This document shows, one piece after another, positions 48,762 through 56,991 of a DNA stretch of 64,000 bases; position 1 is the first letter of the stretch, and every line of letters begins with the position of its first letter. The position numbers and the translations under genes were made by a program. Source of the DNA: an uncultured Duncaniella sp. (GTDB lineage Bacteria > Bacteroidota > Bacteroidia > Bacteroidales > Muribaculaceae); NCBI GenBank assembly GCA_910578515.1, contig CAJTQR010000004.1, positions 417,528 to 481,527 of the forward strand, given 5' to 3'. The notes under the pieces were generated by a model that made no database searches, had not been told where the DNA came from, and saw nothing but the letters and a program-made list of their open reading frames with translations.

Positions 48762-50060
48762 TTAGAGGTCAAAGAAAGTCTTGAATGCCGCTATTGTGTA
48801 GGCATGGTCGAGAGGAGAGCAGGTTTCGCGGACAGAATGCATAGCCCATATTGCCTCACCCATATCCACACCGCGCAAATCAATCTGCGAGGTGAGTATG
48901 TTGCCAAGAGTAGAGCCGCCGGCAACATCACTGTGGTTCACGAAATACTGACACGGCACGCCTGCCTTCTCGCAGATGGAACGGAACACGGCAGCTGAAT
49001 CAGCATCGGTCATATACTTGCAGTTGGCGTTAATCTTTATCACCGGACCGCCACCGAGCACCGGATGGTTGGTTGGGTCATATTTCTCAGGATAGTTGGG
49101 ATGAAAAGCGTGAGCATTATCAGCCGACACCATAAATGAGGCATCTATCCCTCTGAGGTAATCCTCCTCATTGCCACCCATGCATTCTACCACACGGCGC
49201 AGCAGTTGCGCGAGCACCGGAGAAGCGGCTCCTTGCTTTGTGCCTGAACCGGTCTCCTCATTGTCAAATATTGCCATGACGCGTGTCTGCTTTGTAGAGG
49301 TTGTCTCCGTAAGAGCAGTCATGGCTGCATGTACCATGCTCAGGTCATCAAGGCGCCCGGAAGTAAGGAAGTCATCGTTGATACCCACCAGACATGCGGG
49401 AGTAGTGTCATAAAGCGACAGGTCGAAGTCCAAAATATCCTCAACCTTACGTCCGAGAGCTTCAGCCACGAGGTGCAAAAGCATATTATCCTTCTCTGCC
49501 GCATCCTTTACCACAGCTATCACCGGAAGCATATCCTTCTGTTTCGAGAGAGGATTTCCCTCGTTGACTGCTCTATTAAAATGGATGGCAAGATGCGGTA
49601 TTGTAAGAAGCGGTCGGTCAAACTTAACAATCTCAGTCACCGGATTCAGCGGGTCATCGCTACGTAGTATCACACGTCCTGCCACTGAGAGCGGACGGTC
49701 AAACCATGTGTAAAGAATCGGACCGCCGTAAACCTCCACATTGAGTTTCACAACACCACCCTCAGTGAGCATCTCAGCGTGAGGCTTGATTCGGAAACAT
49801 GGAGAGTCACTGTGAGCAGAAATGATGCGGAAGCCTGATGCAGGCTCACCCTCAGCCACCACGAAAGCAAATATAGCACTTGAATTTTTTGTCATATAGT
49901 ACTTACCGCCACGCTGCAGTTCCCATTTCTCACGCGGGTCAAGCTCTACGAAGCCTTTGGCGTCAAGAGTCTCCTTGACTGTACGCACGGCAAGGAAGTT
50001 AACCGGACTCTTGTCGAGAAATTCCATGAGCGAATGCGCTACCACTTTCACATCTTCCAT
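48762..50060 (-). CDS. M18-family aminopeptidase
   Basis: A 432-residue zinc aminopeptidase of family M18 (aminopeptidase I/ApeB type), which removes N-terminal residues, often Asp or Glu, in the cytosol. The metal ligands and catalytic residues are visible in ISAHSDSPCFRIKP, the GRLDDLSMVHAAM segment (bridging Asp), FDNEETGSGTKQGA (catalytic Glu) and the late NHSDVAGGSTLGN. The length fits. A -7 box lies 77 bases upstream. Confidence 0.94.
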   Translation of the reverse strand: MEDVKVVAHSLMEFLDKSPVNFLAVRTVKETLDAKGFVELDPREKWELQRGGKYYMTKNSSAIFAFVVAEGEPASGFRIISAHSDSPCFRIKPHAEMLTEGGVVKLNVEVYGGPILYTWFDRPLSVAGRVILRSDDPLNPVTEIVKFDRPLLTIPHLAIHFNRAVNEGNPLSKQKDMLPVIAVVKDAAEKDNMLLHLVAEALGRKVEDILDFDLSLYDTTPACLVGINDDFLTSGRLDDLSMVHAAMTALTETTSTKQTRVMAIFDNEETGSGTKQGAASPVLAQLLRRVVECMGGNEEDYLRGIDASFMVSADNAHAFHPNYPEKYDPTNHPVLGGGPVIKINANCKYMTDADSAAVFRSICEKAGVPCQYFVNHSDVAGGSTLGNILTSQIDLRGVDMGEAIWAMHSVRETCSPLDHAYTIAAFKTFFDL

Positions 50061-50136
50061 AATTATCTTTCAGTTTATAGTTGGTATTATATAAAGTTTT
50101 TCCTGGAATGACCTCGACATCAGTCAAAGCCACATA

Positions 50137-50144
50137 CAAAGCTA
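50137..50144 (-). promoter_or_regulatory. Predicted -7 box of the M18 aminopeptidase
   Basis: Minus-strand TAGCTTTG, about 77 bases before the ATG; no -33 TTG seen. Confidence 0.5.
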
Positions 50145-50340
50145 ATTAATATTTTTCATATTCCATCGCTCAGAACCTTCTTTTGATGCTATTTTTTGAA
50201 AAGTGTCACTATTAGTCAACACATCAGCGAGTTAGCTTATTTTTCTACCTATCAACAAGTTAACCATGCATACTAAAACAAAGATGCATTCGTTAACATA
50301 TTTTCACATTAAGAATTTTATCTACTTCAGAACTTACACC

Positions 50341-50348
50341 TAACTTTG
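50341..50348 (+). promoter_or_regulatory. Predicted -7 box of the 241-residue lipoprotein
   Basis: TAACTTTG, 61 bases before the ATG at 50410; -33 element not convincing. Confidence 0.55.
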
Positions 50349-50409
50349 CACTCCGCAAAGTAACAAATATATCATTCTATAGTAACGTTTTAGGTTTTTT
50401 AATTTATTT

Positions 50410-51135
50410 ATGAAAAGGGTAAAATTTGTCTTTTTCGCATCTTCTCTCCTTCTTATCACAACTTTATTTTCATCTTGCAGCAGACAGACCACACAAGCAT
50501 CATCGCATAGATATGATGCCACCTCTGTCTCAGAAAACGTTCCCACAGGTACTACCTGGCACACTGTTTCATCCGACAATTGCGGATACGCTCTTATCAC
50601 CGATGGCATCATCGCATCGTCAACCCTCGGCAGAGCGGCAACTTTCCCTGTTATAATTGAGGAGTCAAATGAGCACAGCGGTCTCTACCGCATTGTCAAT
50701 CCAATGAAAGGGTACTCTGACTCAGAAAATTCCGAAGCAGCAAATTTCAACCTCATCATAGACGCCACCAACCCTGACCGTGTGGTGATGGAGAGACAAA
50801 CCACAGGTGTGACCCTCCGAGGCAGTGAGATTGAGATTGAAAGCACAGCTGCCATGCACCTGCGCCAAGGCGTTCCGGCAATTATAGTAGCTGATGCTGG
50901 ACTTTTCGGCACATGCAAGGATGGTGAAATCAGATTTCCGGCAGGCGCGTTTACTGTATGGTTAGACGGAGTTAAAGACAACACTCTTCCTCAGAGCGAA
51001 TTCCGCATCACTCTCCCACATCAGGTGGCAGTAGCCGAACAGAGAATCGACAAGTCAGACTACTCCTTGGGTGTGGAATACATCGCACGAAACAAAAACA
51101 AGGAAACCACATTCATTGCTTCTACAAGCAGATAG
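50410..51135 (+). CDS. Lipoprotein of unknown function
   Basis: A 241-residue lipoprotein with a basic N-terminus (MKRVKF), hydrophobic core and lipobox FSSC followed by SRQTTQ. The mature chain is beta-rich and soluble, with no domain I recognise; a stretch at about 80-105 (LYRIVNPMKGYSDSENSEAANFNLII) has the look of a BACON- or Ig-like unit but this is weak. It stands alone, with its own -7 box and a weak hairpin downstream. Confidence 0.75.
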   Translation: MKRVKFVFFASSLLLITTLFSSCSRQTTQASSHRYDATSVSENVPTGTTWHTVSSDNCGYALITDGIIASSTLGRAATFPVIIEESNEHSGLYRIVNPMKGYSDSENSEAANFNLIIDATNPDRVVMERQTTGVTLRGSEIEIESTAAMHLRQGVPAIIVADAGLFGTCKDGEIRFPAGAFTVWLDGVKDNTLPQSEFRITLPHQVAVAEQRIDKSDYSLGVEYIARNKNKETTFIASTSR

Positions 51136-51218
51136 TCATTCAGAACACAGAAGCTGGTATCACTGTGTCGCTTAGAGATAGTTCAACACACAATCCCTTA
51201 ATTCCTTTTTAAACCGGA

Positions 51219-51245
51219 TAGGGGCAGTAAGTCCCCTTGTTTTTA
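51219..51245 (+). terminator. Weak terminator-like hairpin after the 241-residue lipoprotein
   Basis: AGGGG and CCCCT form a 5-bp GC stem around an 8-base loop, followed by TGTTTTT. Confidence 0.55.
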
Positions 51246-51320
51246 TGTCTGAATGACTCTATAATTTAATTTGAACGTCGAAGCGATGAGCACATCCTCA
51301 CCGACTCATAAAAACAACAT

Positions 51321-51350
51321 GAGCGGAATCCAATATTTTGGATTCCGCTC
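51321..51350 (-). terminator. 12-bp perfect hairpin, probable terminator of the DUF3298 gene
   Basis: GAGCGGAATCCA (51321-51332) pairs exactly with 51339-51350 around ATATTT. On the minus strand it is followed by ATGTTGTTTTTA, a weak T-run, about 50 bases past the DUF3298 stop. Confidence 0.6.
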
Positions 51351-51402
51351 AATCGTTTATATATCTTTGTCGTCCGAGGCTGAAGATAGCCTTGGAGTTT
51401 TG

Positions 51403-52251
51403 TCAATAACCCATGTCAAACAACGAACTTACCTCAGGTTTAAGCATCGAAGATACCTCATAGGGGTAGACCGCCACATCAATCATACCTGATGAATAAG
51501 GTGCGATATCATAAGGATTGTAATGGAAATATAGCGTATTGTTCGCTATGTAAGGTTGCCCCGGATATGTAAGCTGCGAGGTAAATATACCGGCCTTATC
51601 AAGATTCATCGGGTCGGCATCGAGCTGTCGGGCAAGAGCATTAATAATCACCGGCATAATCGAGTCGCGGGCTTCTGGCTTAAACATATTTTCAATGTTA
51701 AGCACTTCACCACTGCGCAAATCGTAGGTGAATGGGTGAATACCCGTCATCGGATGAGCACCTCCAAGGAAAGTTGATGTGAGAACCTGATAAGTCACCA
51801 TCTCCTCATCAAGGTCAACCACCGATGCCACCACATTGCTGAAGTAAGCCTGAGTGCGGTCAGCGTCTGATGGGAGTGAATCAACCGCCTCAGCCTCCTT
51901 GACGCCCTCTATTATTGAAAGGTCATCGAGATAAGAAGCTATAGCCCGGTCGATGGCTACCTTTGAAGTGTCGCCGAAGGCATAGAGCAACAGCGAGTCC
52001 TTAAGATTAGTCAAATCGGCATTGCCAAACTGTTCGGGCCAATGTATGGATGTATAGATGTCAAGATACACGGTGTCATAGTCGGTAACCAGACGATAAT
52101 TCTTATCGGCAGTCTTGACCATCTCCTTTACCTGAAAATTTGTGATTGCAGCGTCGGTTGATGCAGACGTCTCTGTCCCTCGATTTCCACATCCGCTTGC
52201 AATAGCCAAAGTTAGCATCGCGGCAGATAAACAGTAGAATGATTTTTTCAT
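51403..52251 (-). CDS. DUF3298/RsiV-like lipoprotein
   Basis: A 282-residue lipoprotein (lipobox ASGC, Cys21, then GNRGTETS). Residues about 45-150 match the DUF4163-like domain and about 160-275 the DUF3298 domain: FLGGAHPMTGIHPFTYDLRSGEVLNIENMF is the hallmark G-AHP-----FD---G segment, and YPGQPYIANNTLYFHYNPYDIAPYSSGMIDVAVYPYEV the second half. In Firmicutes the same domains occur in RsiV, an anti-sigma factor that binds lysozyme; whether the lipoprotein form also binds lysozyme or another ligand is unknown. It is divergent from acpP. Confidence 0.88.
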   Translation of the reverse strand: MKKSFYCLSAAMLTLAIASGCGNRGTETSASTDAAITNFQVKEMVKTADKNYRLVTDYDTVYLDIYTSIHWPEQFGNADLTNLKDSLLLYAFGDTSKVAIDRAIASYLDDLSIIEGVKEAEAVDSLPSDADRTQAYFSNVVASVVDLDEEMVTYQVLTSTFLGGAHPMTGIHPFTYDLRSGEVLNIENMFKPEARDSIMPVIINALARQLDADPMNLDKAGIFTSQLTYPGQPYIANNTLYFHYNPYDIAPYSSGMIDVAVYPYEVSSMLKPEVSSLFDMGY

Positions 52252-52463
52252 AATAACGTATTAAATTAGTCGACAAAGTTTATAAAAATTCTGCGCTTTA
52301 TTATGAAACGCCTGCACATTGTAACAGGTTTGTAACTTGACGCAAGTTTAGGTAGTATTAACATTAACCCCTTAGAACCGCGAAAAAGACCAATTTTAGA
52401 GAAAAAAGAACCCTCATTAACATCTTTATACGTTTCAATCTGTAAAGTTGAGGAAATTTTTCT

Positions 52464-52471
52464 TAACTTTG
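52464..52471 (+). promoter_or_regulatory. Predicted -7 box of acpP
   Basis: TAACTTTG, 71 bases before the acpP ATG at 52543. The leader contains GCAATT / AATTGC as a short imperfect stem. A clear -33 TTG is lacking. Confidence 0.65.
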
Positions 52472-52542
52472 CACCGCAATTGCGCGAATGTGCAGAATTG
52501 CAATACGAAACTGAAATTACTAATCAAAACAAATTTACAACT

Positions 52543-52782
52543 ATGTCTGAAATTGCATCACGAGTTAAAGCTATCATCGTTGATAAGCTCGGTGTTGACG
52601 AAAACGAAGTAACCGAAACCGCTGAATTCACTAAAGATCTTGGCGCTGACAGCCTCGACACCGTTGAACTCATCATGGAATTTGAGAAAGAATTTGGAAT
52701 CACTATCCCCGATGACCAGGCATCTAAAATCGGCAACGTACAGGATGCTATCGCTTACATCGAGGCTAACACCCAGAAGTAA
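52543..52782 (+). CDS. acpP: Acyl carrier protein
   Basis: A 79-residue acidic four-helix protein that carries fatty acyl intermediates. The phosphopantetheine-bearing Ser is in LGADSLDTVELIMEFE (the conserved D-S-L motif). The start is MSEIASRVKA at 52543; an in-frame ATG upstream at 52480 would lie in the leader just past the -7 box and give a tail not found in the family. FabF follows after 124 bases with a hairpin between. A phosphopantetheinyl transferase gene is in the same window. Confidence 0.97.
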   Translation: MSEIASRVKAIIVDKLGVDENEVTETAEFTKDLGADSLDTVELIMEFEKEFGITIPDDQASKIGNVQDAIAYIEANTQK

Positions 52783-52823
52783 TCCGGTCAGCAATTAACG
52801 TATTGCTCATTGACCGAGCCAAA

Positions 52824-52863
52824 AAGGCTCCCCACGCCACGACGCGCGGTGGAGCCTTCTTCT
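52824..52863 (+). terminator. Hairpin between acpP and fabF, probable partial terminator
   Basis: AAGGCTCC and GGAGCCTT, extended by CAC/GTG across a two-base bulge, form a GC-rich stem, followed by TCTTCTC, a broken T-run. A leaky terminator would give more acpP than fabF message, the usual ratio. Confidence 0.6.
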
Positions 52864-52906
52864 CAATTTATACTTCACCAATTTCCAAAACTATTCATAA
52901 CTGACA

Positions 52907-54175
52907 ATGGAATTAAAAAGAGTCGTAGTAACCGGACTCGGTGCCATCACTCCCATTGGCAATGACGTTGAGACTACATGGAACAACGCCGTAGCCGGAA
53001 AGAGCGGTGCCGGACCTATTACACATTTCGATGCCTCTAAATTCAAGACCCAATTTGCCTGCGAAGTCAAGGGTTACGATGCAAACGCTCACTTTGACCG
53101 CAAAAAACTTCGCCAGCTTGACCTCTATGCACAGTATGCTATGGTAGCAGCCCGTCAGGCTGTAGCTGACTCTGGCTTGGAAGAAGCCCCCAATCTCGAC
53201 CGCAACCGCGTGGGTGTGATTGTAGCTGCCGGCATCGGTGGTCTCCATACCTTCGAAGAAGAAGCAGGCTACTATGCTGTCAACGGCGCTGAGATGGGTC
53301 CCAAATACAATCCCTTCTTCATCCCCAAGATGATTGCTGACATCGCATCGGGTCATATCTCTATGGATTACAATTTCCATGGTCCTAACTTCGGTGTGGT
53401 TTCTGCATGTGCATCATCCAACAATGCCATCATCGATGCATTCAACCTGATTCGTCTCGGCAAGGCTGACGCATTCGTAACCGGTGGTGCTGAAGCTGCC
53501 ATCTACCCTGCAGGTGTAGGCGGTTTCAATTCTATGCACGCTCTCTCAACACGCAATGACGACCCCGAAAAGGCTTCACGCCCCTTCAGCAAGTCTCGCG
53601 ACGGTTTCGTGATGGGCGAAGGCTCTGTAGTCCTCATCCTTGAGGAACTCGAACATGCCAAAGCCCGCGGCGCGAAAATCTACGCTGAAATCGCAGGTGG
53701 CGGCATGAGCGCTGACGCTTACCACCTCACCGCTACTCACCCCGAAGGTCTCGGTGCAATCCTTTCAATGAAGAATGCACTCGAAGATGCCAACATGAAG
53801 CCCGAAGACATTGACTATATCAACGTTCACGGCACCTCTACCCCCGTGGGTGACATCTCTGAAGTAAAAGCTATCGTTGAAGTGTTTGGCGACCAGGCTC
53901 ACAAGCTCAACATCAGCTCAACCAAGTCTATGACTGGTCACCTCCTCGGTGCTACCGGTGCGCTTGAAGCTATGTTCTCTGTGCTTTCTGTACAGAATGA
54001 CATCGTGCCTCCTACCATCAACCATGAAGATGGTGACGAAGATGAAAACATCGACTATTCACTCAACTTCACCTTCAACAAGGCTCAGAATCGTCCGGTA
54101 CGTGCAGCCCTCTCCAACTCGTTTGGTTTCGGCGGTCACAATGCCACTGTAATCGTAAAGAAGTACGAGGAATAA
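52907..54175 (+). CDS. fabF: Beta-ketoacyl-ACP synthase II
   Basis: A 422-residue condensing enzyme that elongates acyl-ACP. The catalytic Cys is in VSACASSNNAII, and the two His lie in NVHGTSTPVGD and SMTGHLLGATG, with the C-terminal NSFGFGGHNATV loop. The active-site neighbourhood reads ACASS where many FabF proteins have ACATS. Length is typical. It follows acpP and is the terminal gene of the pair, ending at a hairpin. Confidence 0.97.
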   Translation: MELKRVVVTGLGAITPIGNDVETTWNNAVAGKSGAGPITHFDASKFKTQFACEVKGYDANAHFDRKKLRQLDLYAQYAMVAARQAVADSGLEEAPNLDRNRVGVIVAAGIGGLHTFEEEAGYYAVNGAEMGPKYNPFFIPKMIADIASGHISMDYNFHGPNFGVVSACASSNNAIIDAFNLIRLGKADAFVTGGAEAAIYPAGVGGFNSMHALSTRNDDPEKASRPFSKSRDGFVMGEGSVVLILEELEHAKARGAKIYAEIAGGGMSADAYHLTATHPEGLGAILSMKNALEDANMKPEDIDYINVHGTSTPVGDISEVKAIVEVFGDQAHKLNISSTKSMTGHLLGATGALEAMFSVLSVQNDIVPPTINHEDGDEDENIDYSLNFTFNKAQNRPVRAALSNSFGFGGHNATVIVKKYEE

Positions 54176-54202
54176 TATTCCCCTACTCTTCACATAATAT
54201 CA

Positions 54203-54244
54203 AATCCATGCTATCACGCCATGTGCGGATTGCATGGATTTTTT
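54203..54244 (+). terminator. Terminator of fabF
   Basis: 8-bp stem AATCCATG / CATGGATT with a 22-base loop, then TTTTTTG counting the last bases of the stem. Confidence 0.65.
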
Positions 54245-54303
54245 GTATATAATAACTTCGGTATTGAAATCATTATATAGCAGCGAAAATTGGTATATGA
54301 CAA

Positions 54304-54336
54304 TAGCCCGGTCGCTCATCAACAGCAACCGGGCTA
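54304..54336 (-). other. 9-bp inverted repeat downstream of the DUF3127 gene
   Basis: TAGCCCGGT / ACCGGGCTA around a 15-base loop, 25 bases after the minus-strand stop. A T-run is lacking on both strands, so it may be a Rho-type or stability element rather than an intrinsic terminator. Confidence 0.45.
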
Positions 54337-54360
54337 CATGTTATGATTTGACTCCGATAC

Positions 54361-54783
54361 TTAGAAAGGAAGGTCGTCGGTGGGATTGGGTGCTAAATCG
54401 GGAGCAGGGGGTGCAGGAACACCGGTCGGGGCTGCATAACCCTGAGGCATCTGGGTGGCGGGACCATAGGAAGGAGCTGCACCATATGCGGGCTGGGCAG
54501 GAGCACCCATACCGGCGTTGGGGTCCTCAGCCTTCCATGCACGGCATTCCACATACCAGCGACCATTGTACTCACGGCTATCTATATCAAAGCTGATTTT
54601 TACAACCTGACCAACCTGAAGAGGGAACTGGTCCACACGGTCACCGAAGAAGTTGAAGAACACCTTGCGGGGATAAGTTTCCTGAGTCTCCAACACATAT
54701 TCACGCTTTTTCCAAGCATTTCCCTTTTGAGAAGTGCCCCCGACTTCGGGAAGCGCAACTATAATTTTTCCTGTAACTTCCAT
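54361..54783 (-). CDS. DUF3127 OB-fold protein with SSB-like acidic tip
   Basis: A 140-residue protein. Residues 1-85 match DUF3127: KIIVALPEVGGTSQKGNAWKKREYVLETQETYPRKVFFNFFGDRVDQF and the SFDIDSREYNGRWYVECRAWK strands give an OB-fold-like barrel. The tail (about 88-135) is low in complexity, rich in Gly, Pro, Ala and Tyr, and ends in DDLPF (residues 136-140), almost the DDDIPF tip by which SSB proteins recruit DNA-repair partners. It is therefore probably a nucleic-acid-binding protein similar in build to SSB, but it is not the housekeeping SSB, whose sequence is different. A good promoter precedes it. Confidence 0.85.
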   Translation of the reverse strand: MEVTGKIIVALPEVGGTSQKGNAWKKREYVLETQETYPRKVFFNFFGDRVDQFPLQVGQVVKISFDIDSREYNGRWYVECRAWKAEDPNAGMGAPAQPAYGAAPSYGPATQMPQGYAAPTGVPAPPAPDLAPNPTDDLPF

Positions 54784-54818
54784 TATGGATTATCTGATTT
54801 TTAACGGTTTTAAGTTTA

Positions 54819-54849
54819 CAAATTTAGTGAATTTTGCCCTACTCACCAA
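54819..54849 (-). promoter_or_regulatory. Promoter of the DUF3127 gene
   Basis: Minus-strand TTG (54847-54849), 20-base spacer, TAAATTTG (54819-54826), 36 bases before the ATG. Confidence 0.75.
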
Positions 54850-54916
54850 CGAATCCATCTAAAACTTATAAACATTTTATTATCACTTATCTCAAACCAG
54901 TATAAGCATACATTTC

Positions 54917-56596
54917 CTACCCTTCACTGCCCGAATAATCGAAAAAATCAAAGTCGACATATCCACCTAAGTCATTGTTGTCAAAGGTAAACAAACCGAT
55001 TCTGGCACCACGATAACTACCCCATTTAAGCTGGAATATTCCTGACATCGTATGATACCTTCTTCCATCGGTACTCCATGCCACATTTCCTTTACCATTA
55101 AAATCGATGCTGGCTTTCAACCATATCTTAGTTATTTTATCAGATATACCCGACAACGACTCTTCAGTTTCCTTCTCGCCACTATACCGAACTCTATATA
55201 TTATTCTGAGACCGGAGGACTCCCTGACTACAGCAATCGAAGCAAAATCCTTACCACCATTAAAGAAAGCCAATCCAGCTTCCTGCCCTACCTTAACGGC
55301 AGAAATATCCATTTTTGTTATAACAGTACCCACACCCCAGCGTATATATCTTTGGGACACGACAGTAGGTATAGAAAAGAAATCGCCATTCCTGAGCTGA
55401 GGAGAAGCATAGATGCGCAGATAACCGGGTCGTTCGCTTAATGACCACTTTTCTAATGAAGGTTGATGATTGAACTCCCATTGATGCCCCAATTCAGACA
55501 AATCAAAACTGTCAGAGGTCTGAATGAATTCGTCACCTTGCACCCCTACGGGTCGCTCCATCTCCCATACCATCTCCCCTACACCATCATTATCCGAATC
55601 AATACCTAAGTCGGGCCAATCATCTTTCCACTCCACAGGAACCACGCTCAATACTCTTCCGTCGAAGTCACCAGTACCATGATGAGTCACAAACCACCAT
55701 TTTCCATCTTGTCCCTCAAGTATAGCTCCCTGGTTTGGCTCCTTATCCACATTTTTACCTAGGGAGTGCATAAGCAGGTGTTCTTCATATGGACCATATA
55801 AACTTTTTGAGCGACGCATCACAGGCACACGCACTCTATTCCCATGTATATTACGAACCTCACTGAAATAGATGTAGTACATCCCATTGAATTTATAAAG
55901 TTTTGCAGCCTCAGCTGTCCGGTAAGGCTTAACTACATATCCACCTATAAGTTCTATATTCTTACTCATGTCGCATTTTTCATCTACCACCGCATCAAGT
56001 AAACGGGTCCCATCCGGACTCATCTTAAATAGATGTGGGAACCAATATTTACCAAAATTGCTCGCTATAATGTAGGCTTGACCATCATCATCCCATAACG
56101 GACACACATCATCCCATCCTCCGCCACGCAGTTCTTTTCCATTGCTGTCCGTCATAACAGTAACAGTCCATTTACCACGGATATCATCTGTAGTAGCCAC
56201 GAACCAACCGCCTTTTGGAGTGGTGAAATGACAATAAAATATCCCATCATGAAATCTTAAAGACCCTGCCCATATTCCATTATAATAGCCGTTCATCTTT
56301 GAACTGTCAAGGTCCGGATTAAGAAATGATATGTCATCTACCACATGGTTGATAATTTCCCAATTGACCAAATCCTTAGAATGAATCACTATCATTCCAG
56401 GAGAAAAGCAAAATGTGGAAGCTATCCCGTAATAATCATCACCAACCCTTATAACATCAGGGTCACTATAATCAGACGGTATTACAGGATTGCGGAAATA
56501 TCCATTACCAATATCTCCAAATACAGAAGTCTGTTGTGCAAACAAATTAAAACCAAGCGCAAATAAAAATAATAAAAATACAAAATGACGTCTCAT
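54917..56596 (-). CDS. GH43-family glycosidase (beta-xylosidase/arabinofuranosidase type)
   Basis: A 559-residue secreted GH43 enzyme. Start MRRHFVFLL at 56596 gives a normal signal peptide to LFAQQ; the frame extends to 56629 without one. The five-bladed propeller (about 40-340) has the catalytic-base Asp in IPSDYSDPDVIRVGDDYY, a second acid in RFHDGIFYCHF and a Glu in TAEAAKLYKFNGMYYIYFSE. The C-terminal 190 residues form a beta-sandwich like the GH43 C2 or DUF1349 type (LARFF-FNGGKDFASIAVV-type strands). The gene has clearly higher A+T and different codon use than neighbours, a sign of acquisition. It is transcribed alone from a promoter whose spacer contains a 16-bp palindrome. Confidence 0.9.
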   Translation of the reverse strand: MRRHFVFLLFLFALGFNLFAQQTSVFGDIGNGYFRNPVIPSDYSDPDVIRVGDDYYGIASTFCFSPGMIVIHSKDLVNWEIINHVVDDISFLNPDLDSSKMNGYYNGIWAGSLRFHDGIFYCHFTTPKGGWFVATTDDIRGKWTVTVMTDSNGKELRGGGWDDVCPLWDDDGQAYIIASNFGKYWFPHLFKMSPDGTRLLDAVVDEKCDMSKNIELIGGYVVKPYRTAEAAKLYKFNGMYYIYFSEVRNIHGNRVRVPVMRRSKSLYGPYEEHLLMHSLGKNVDKEPNQGAILEGQDGKWWFVTHHGTGDFDGRVLSVVPVEWKDDWPDLGIDSDNDGVGEMVWEMERPVGVQGDEFIQTSDSFDLSELGHQWEFNHQPSLEKWSLSERPGYLRIYASPQLRNGDFFSIPTVVSQRYIRWGVGTVITKMDISAVKVGQEAGLAFFNGGKDFASIAVVRESSGLRIIYRVRYSGEKETEESLSGISDKITKIWLKASIDFNGKGNVAWSTDGRRYHTMSGIFQLKWGSYRGARIGLFTFDNNDLGGYVDFDFFDYSGSEG

Positions 56597-56674
56597 AAAT
56601 ATGGTAAGTAGTAAAATAATTGAATCCAAGCCGGCATAACAAACTCACATATACAGGCCCTTATTTGATATATA

Positions 56675-56706
56675 CAAATATATCCATGTCAGTACTGACA
56701 TACAAA
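56675..56706 (-). promoter_or_regulatory. Promoter of the GH43 gene with a palindromic operator in the spacer
   Basis: Minus-strand TTTG (56703-56706), a 20-base spacer, and TATATTTG (56675-56682). The spacer holds the perfect 16-bp palindrome ATGTCAGTACTGACAT (56686-56701). A dimeric repressor bound there would block RNA polymerase directly. Confidence 0.8.
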
Positions 56707-56891
56707 TTAAGACAGACAATATTTTTATGATTTCACAAAACTTAACAATTTAATAAACCTGCCACTTATATGTGAATTCAAAACTGCAAGAAAACAGAAT
56801 AATCCAATCCTCTTGAATTTACTCTTTAAAATACATAATAATTAACTTCCTCTTGCTAACATGCATAGTTTTAATTTCTAATAATTTTCAC

Positions 56892-56899
56892 TAATTTTG
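56892..56899 (+). promoter_or_regulatory. Predicted -7 box of the EFR1-type gene
   Basis: TAATTTTG, 92 bases before the ATG at 56992; no -33 at the right distance. The leader includes CTATAAGAATGTGAAGTCATAG, with short self-complementary parts. Confidence 0.5.
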
Positions 56900-56991
56900 C
56901 AATATTCATAGTGATTTCCATCCTCACGTTCTTACCTCTATAAGAATGTGAAGTCATAGTAGATATCATCCCAAACTCATCACGTCTAAAA

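Larger units (their letters stand above)
50061..50409. other. 349-base divergent intergenic region
   Basis: AT-rich spacer between the aminopeptidase and the small lipoprotein. It holds two -7 boxes (50137-50144 minus and 50341-50348 plus) and nothing else that I recognise: no open frame with coding character, no hairpin with a T-run. Confidence 0.6.
56597..56991. other. 395-base divergent intergenic region
   Basis: AT-rich region between the GH43 and ferredoxin genes. It contains the GH43 promoter with its operator (56675-56706) and the -7 box of the ferredoxin gene (56892-56899). No coding frame or T-tailed hairpin was found. Confidence 0.6.

Noticed and set aside
48690..48998. 102-residue plus-strand frame opposite the 3' end of the M18 gene
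   Set aside because: It overlaps the conserved aminopeptidase and has no recognisable motif.
50340..50612. 90-residue minus-strand frame at the start of the 241-residue lipoprotein gene
   Set aside because: It is antisense to a lipoprotein with a good signal peptide and promoter and shows no coding features.
54361..54783. Calling the DUF3127 protein the housekeeping single-stranded DNA-binding protein
   Set aside because: The domain lacks the SSB core sequence; only the acidic tip is shared.
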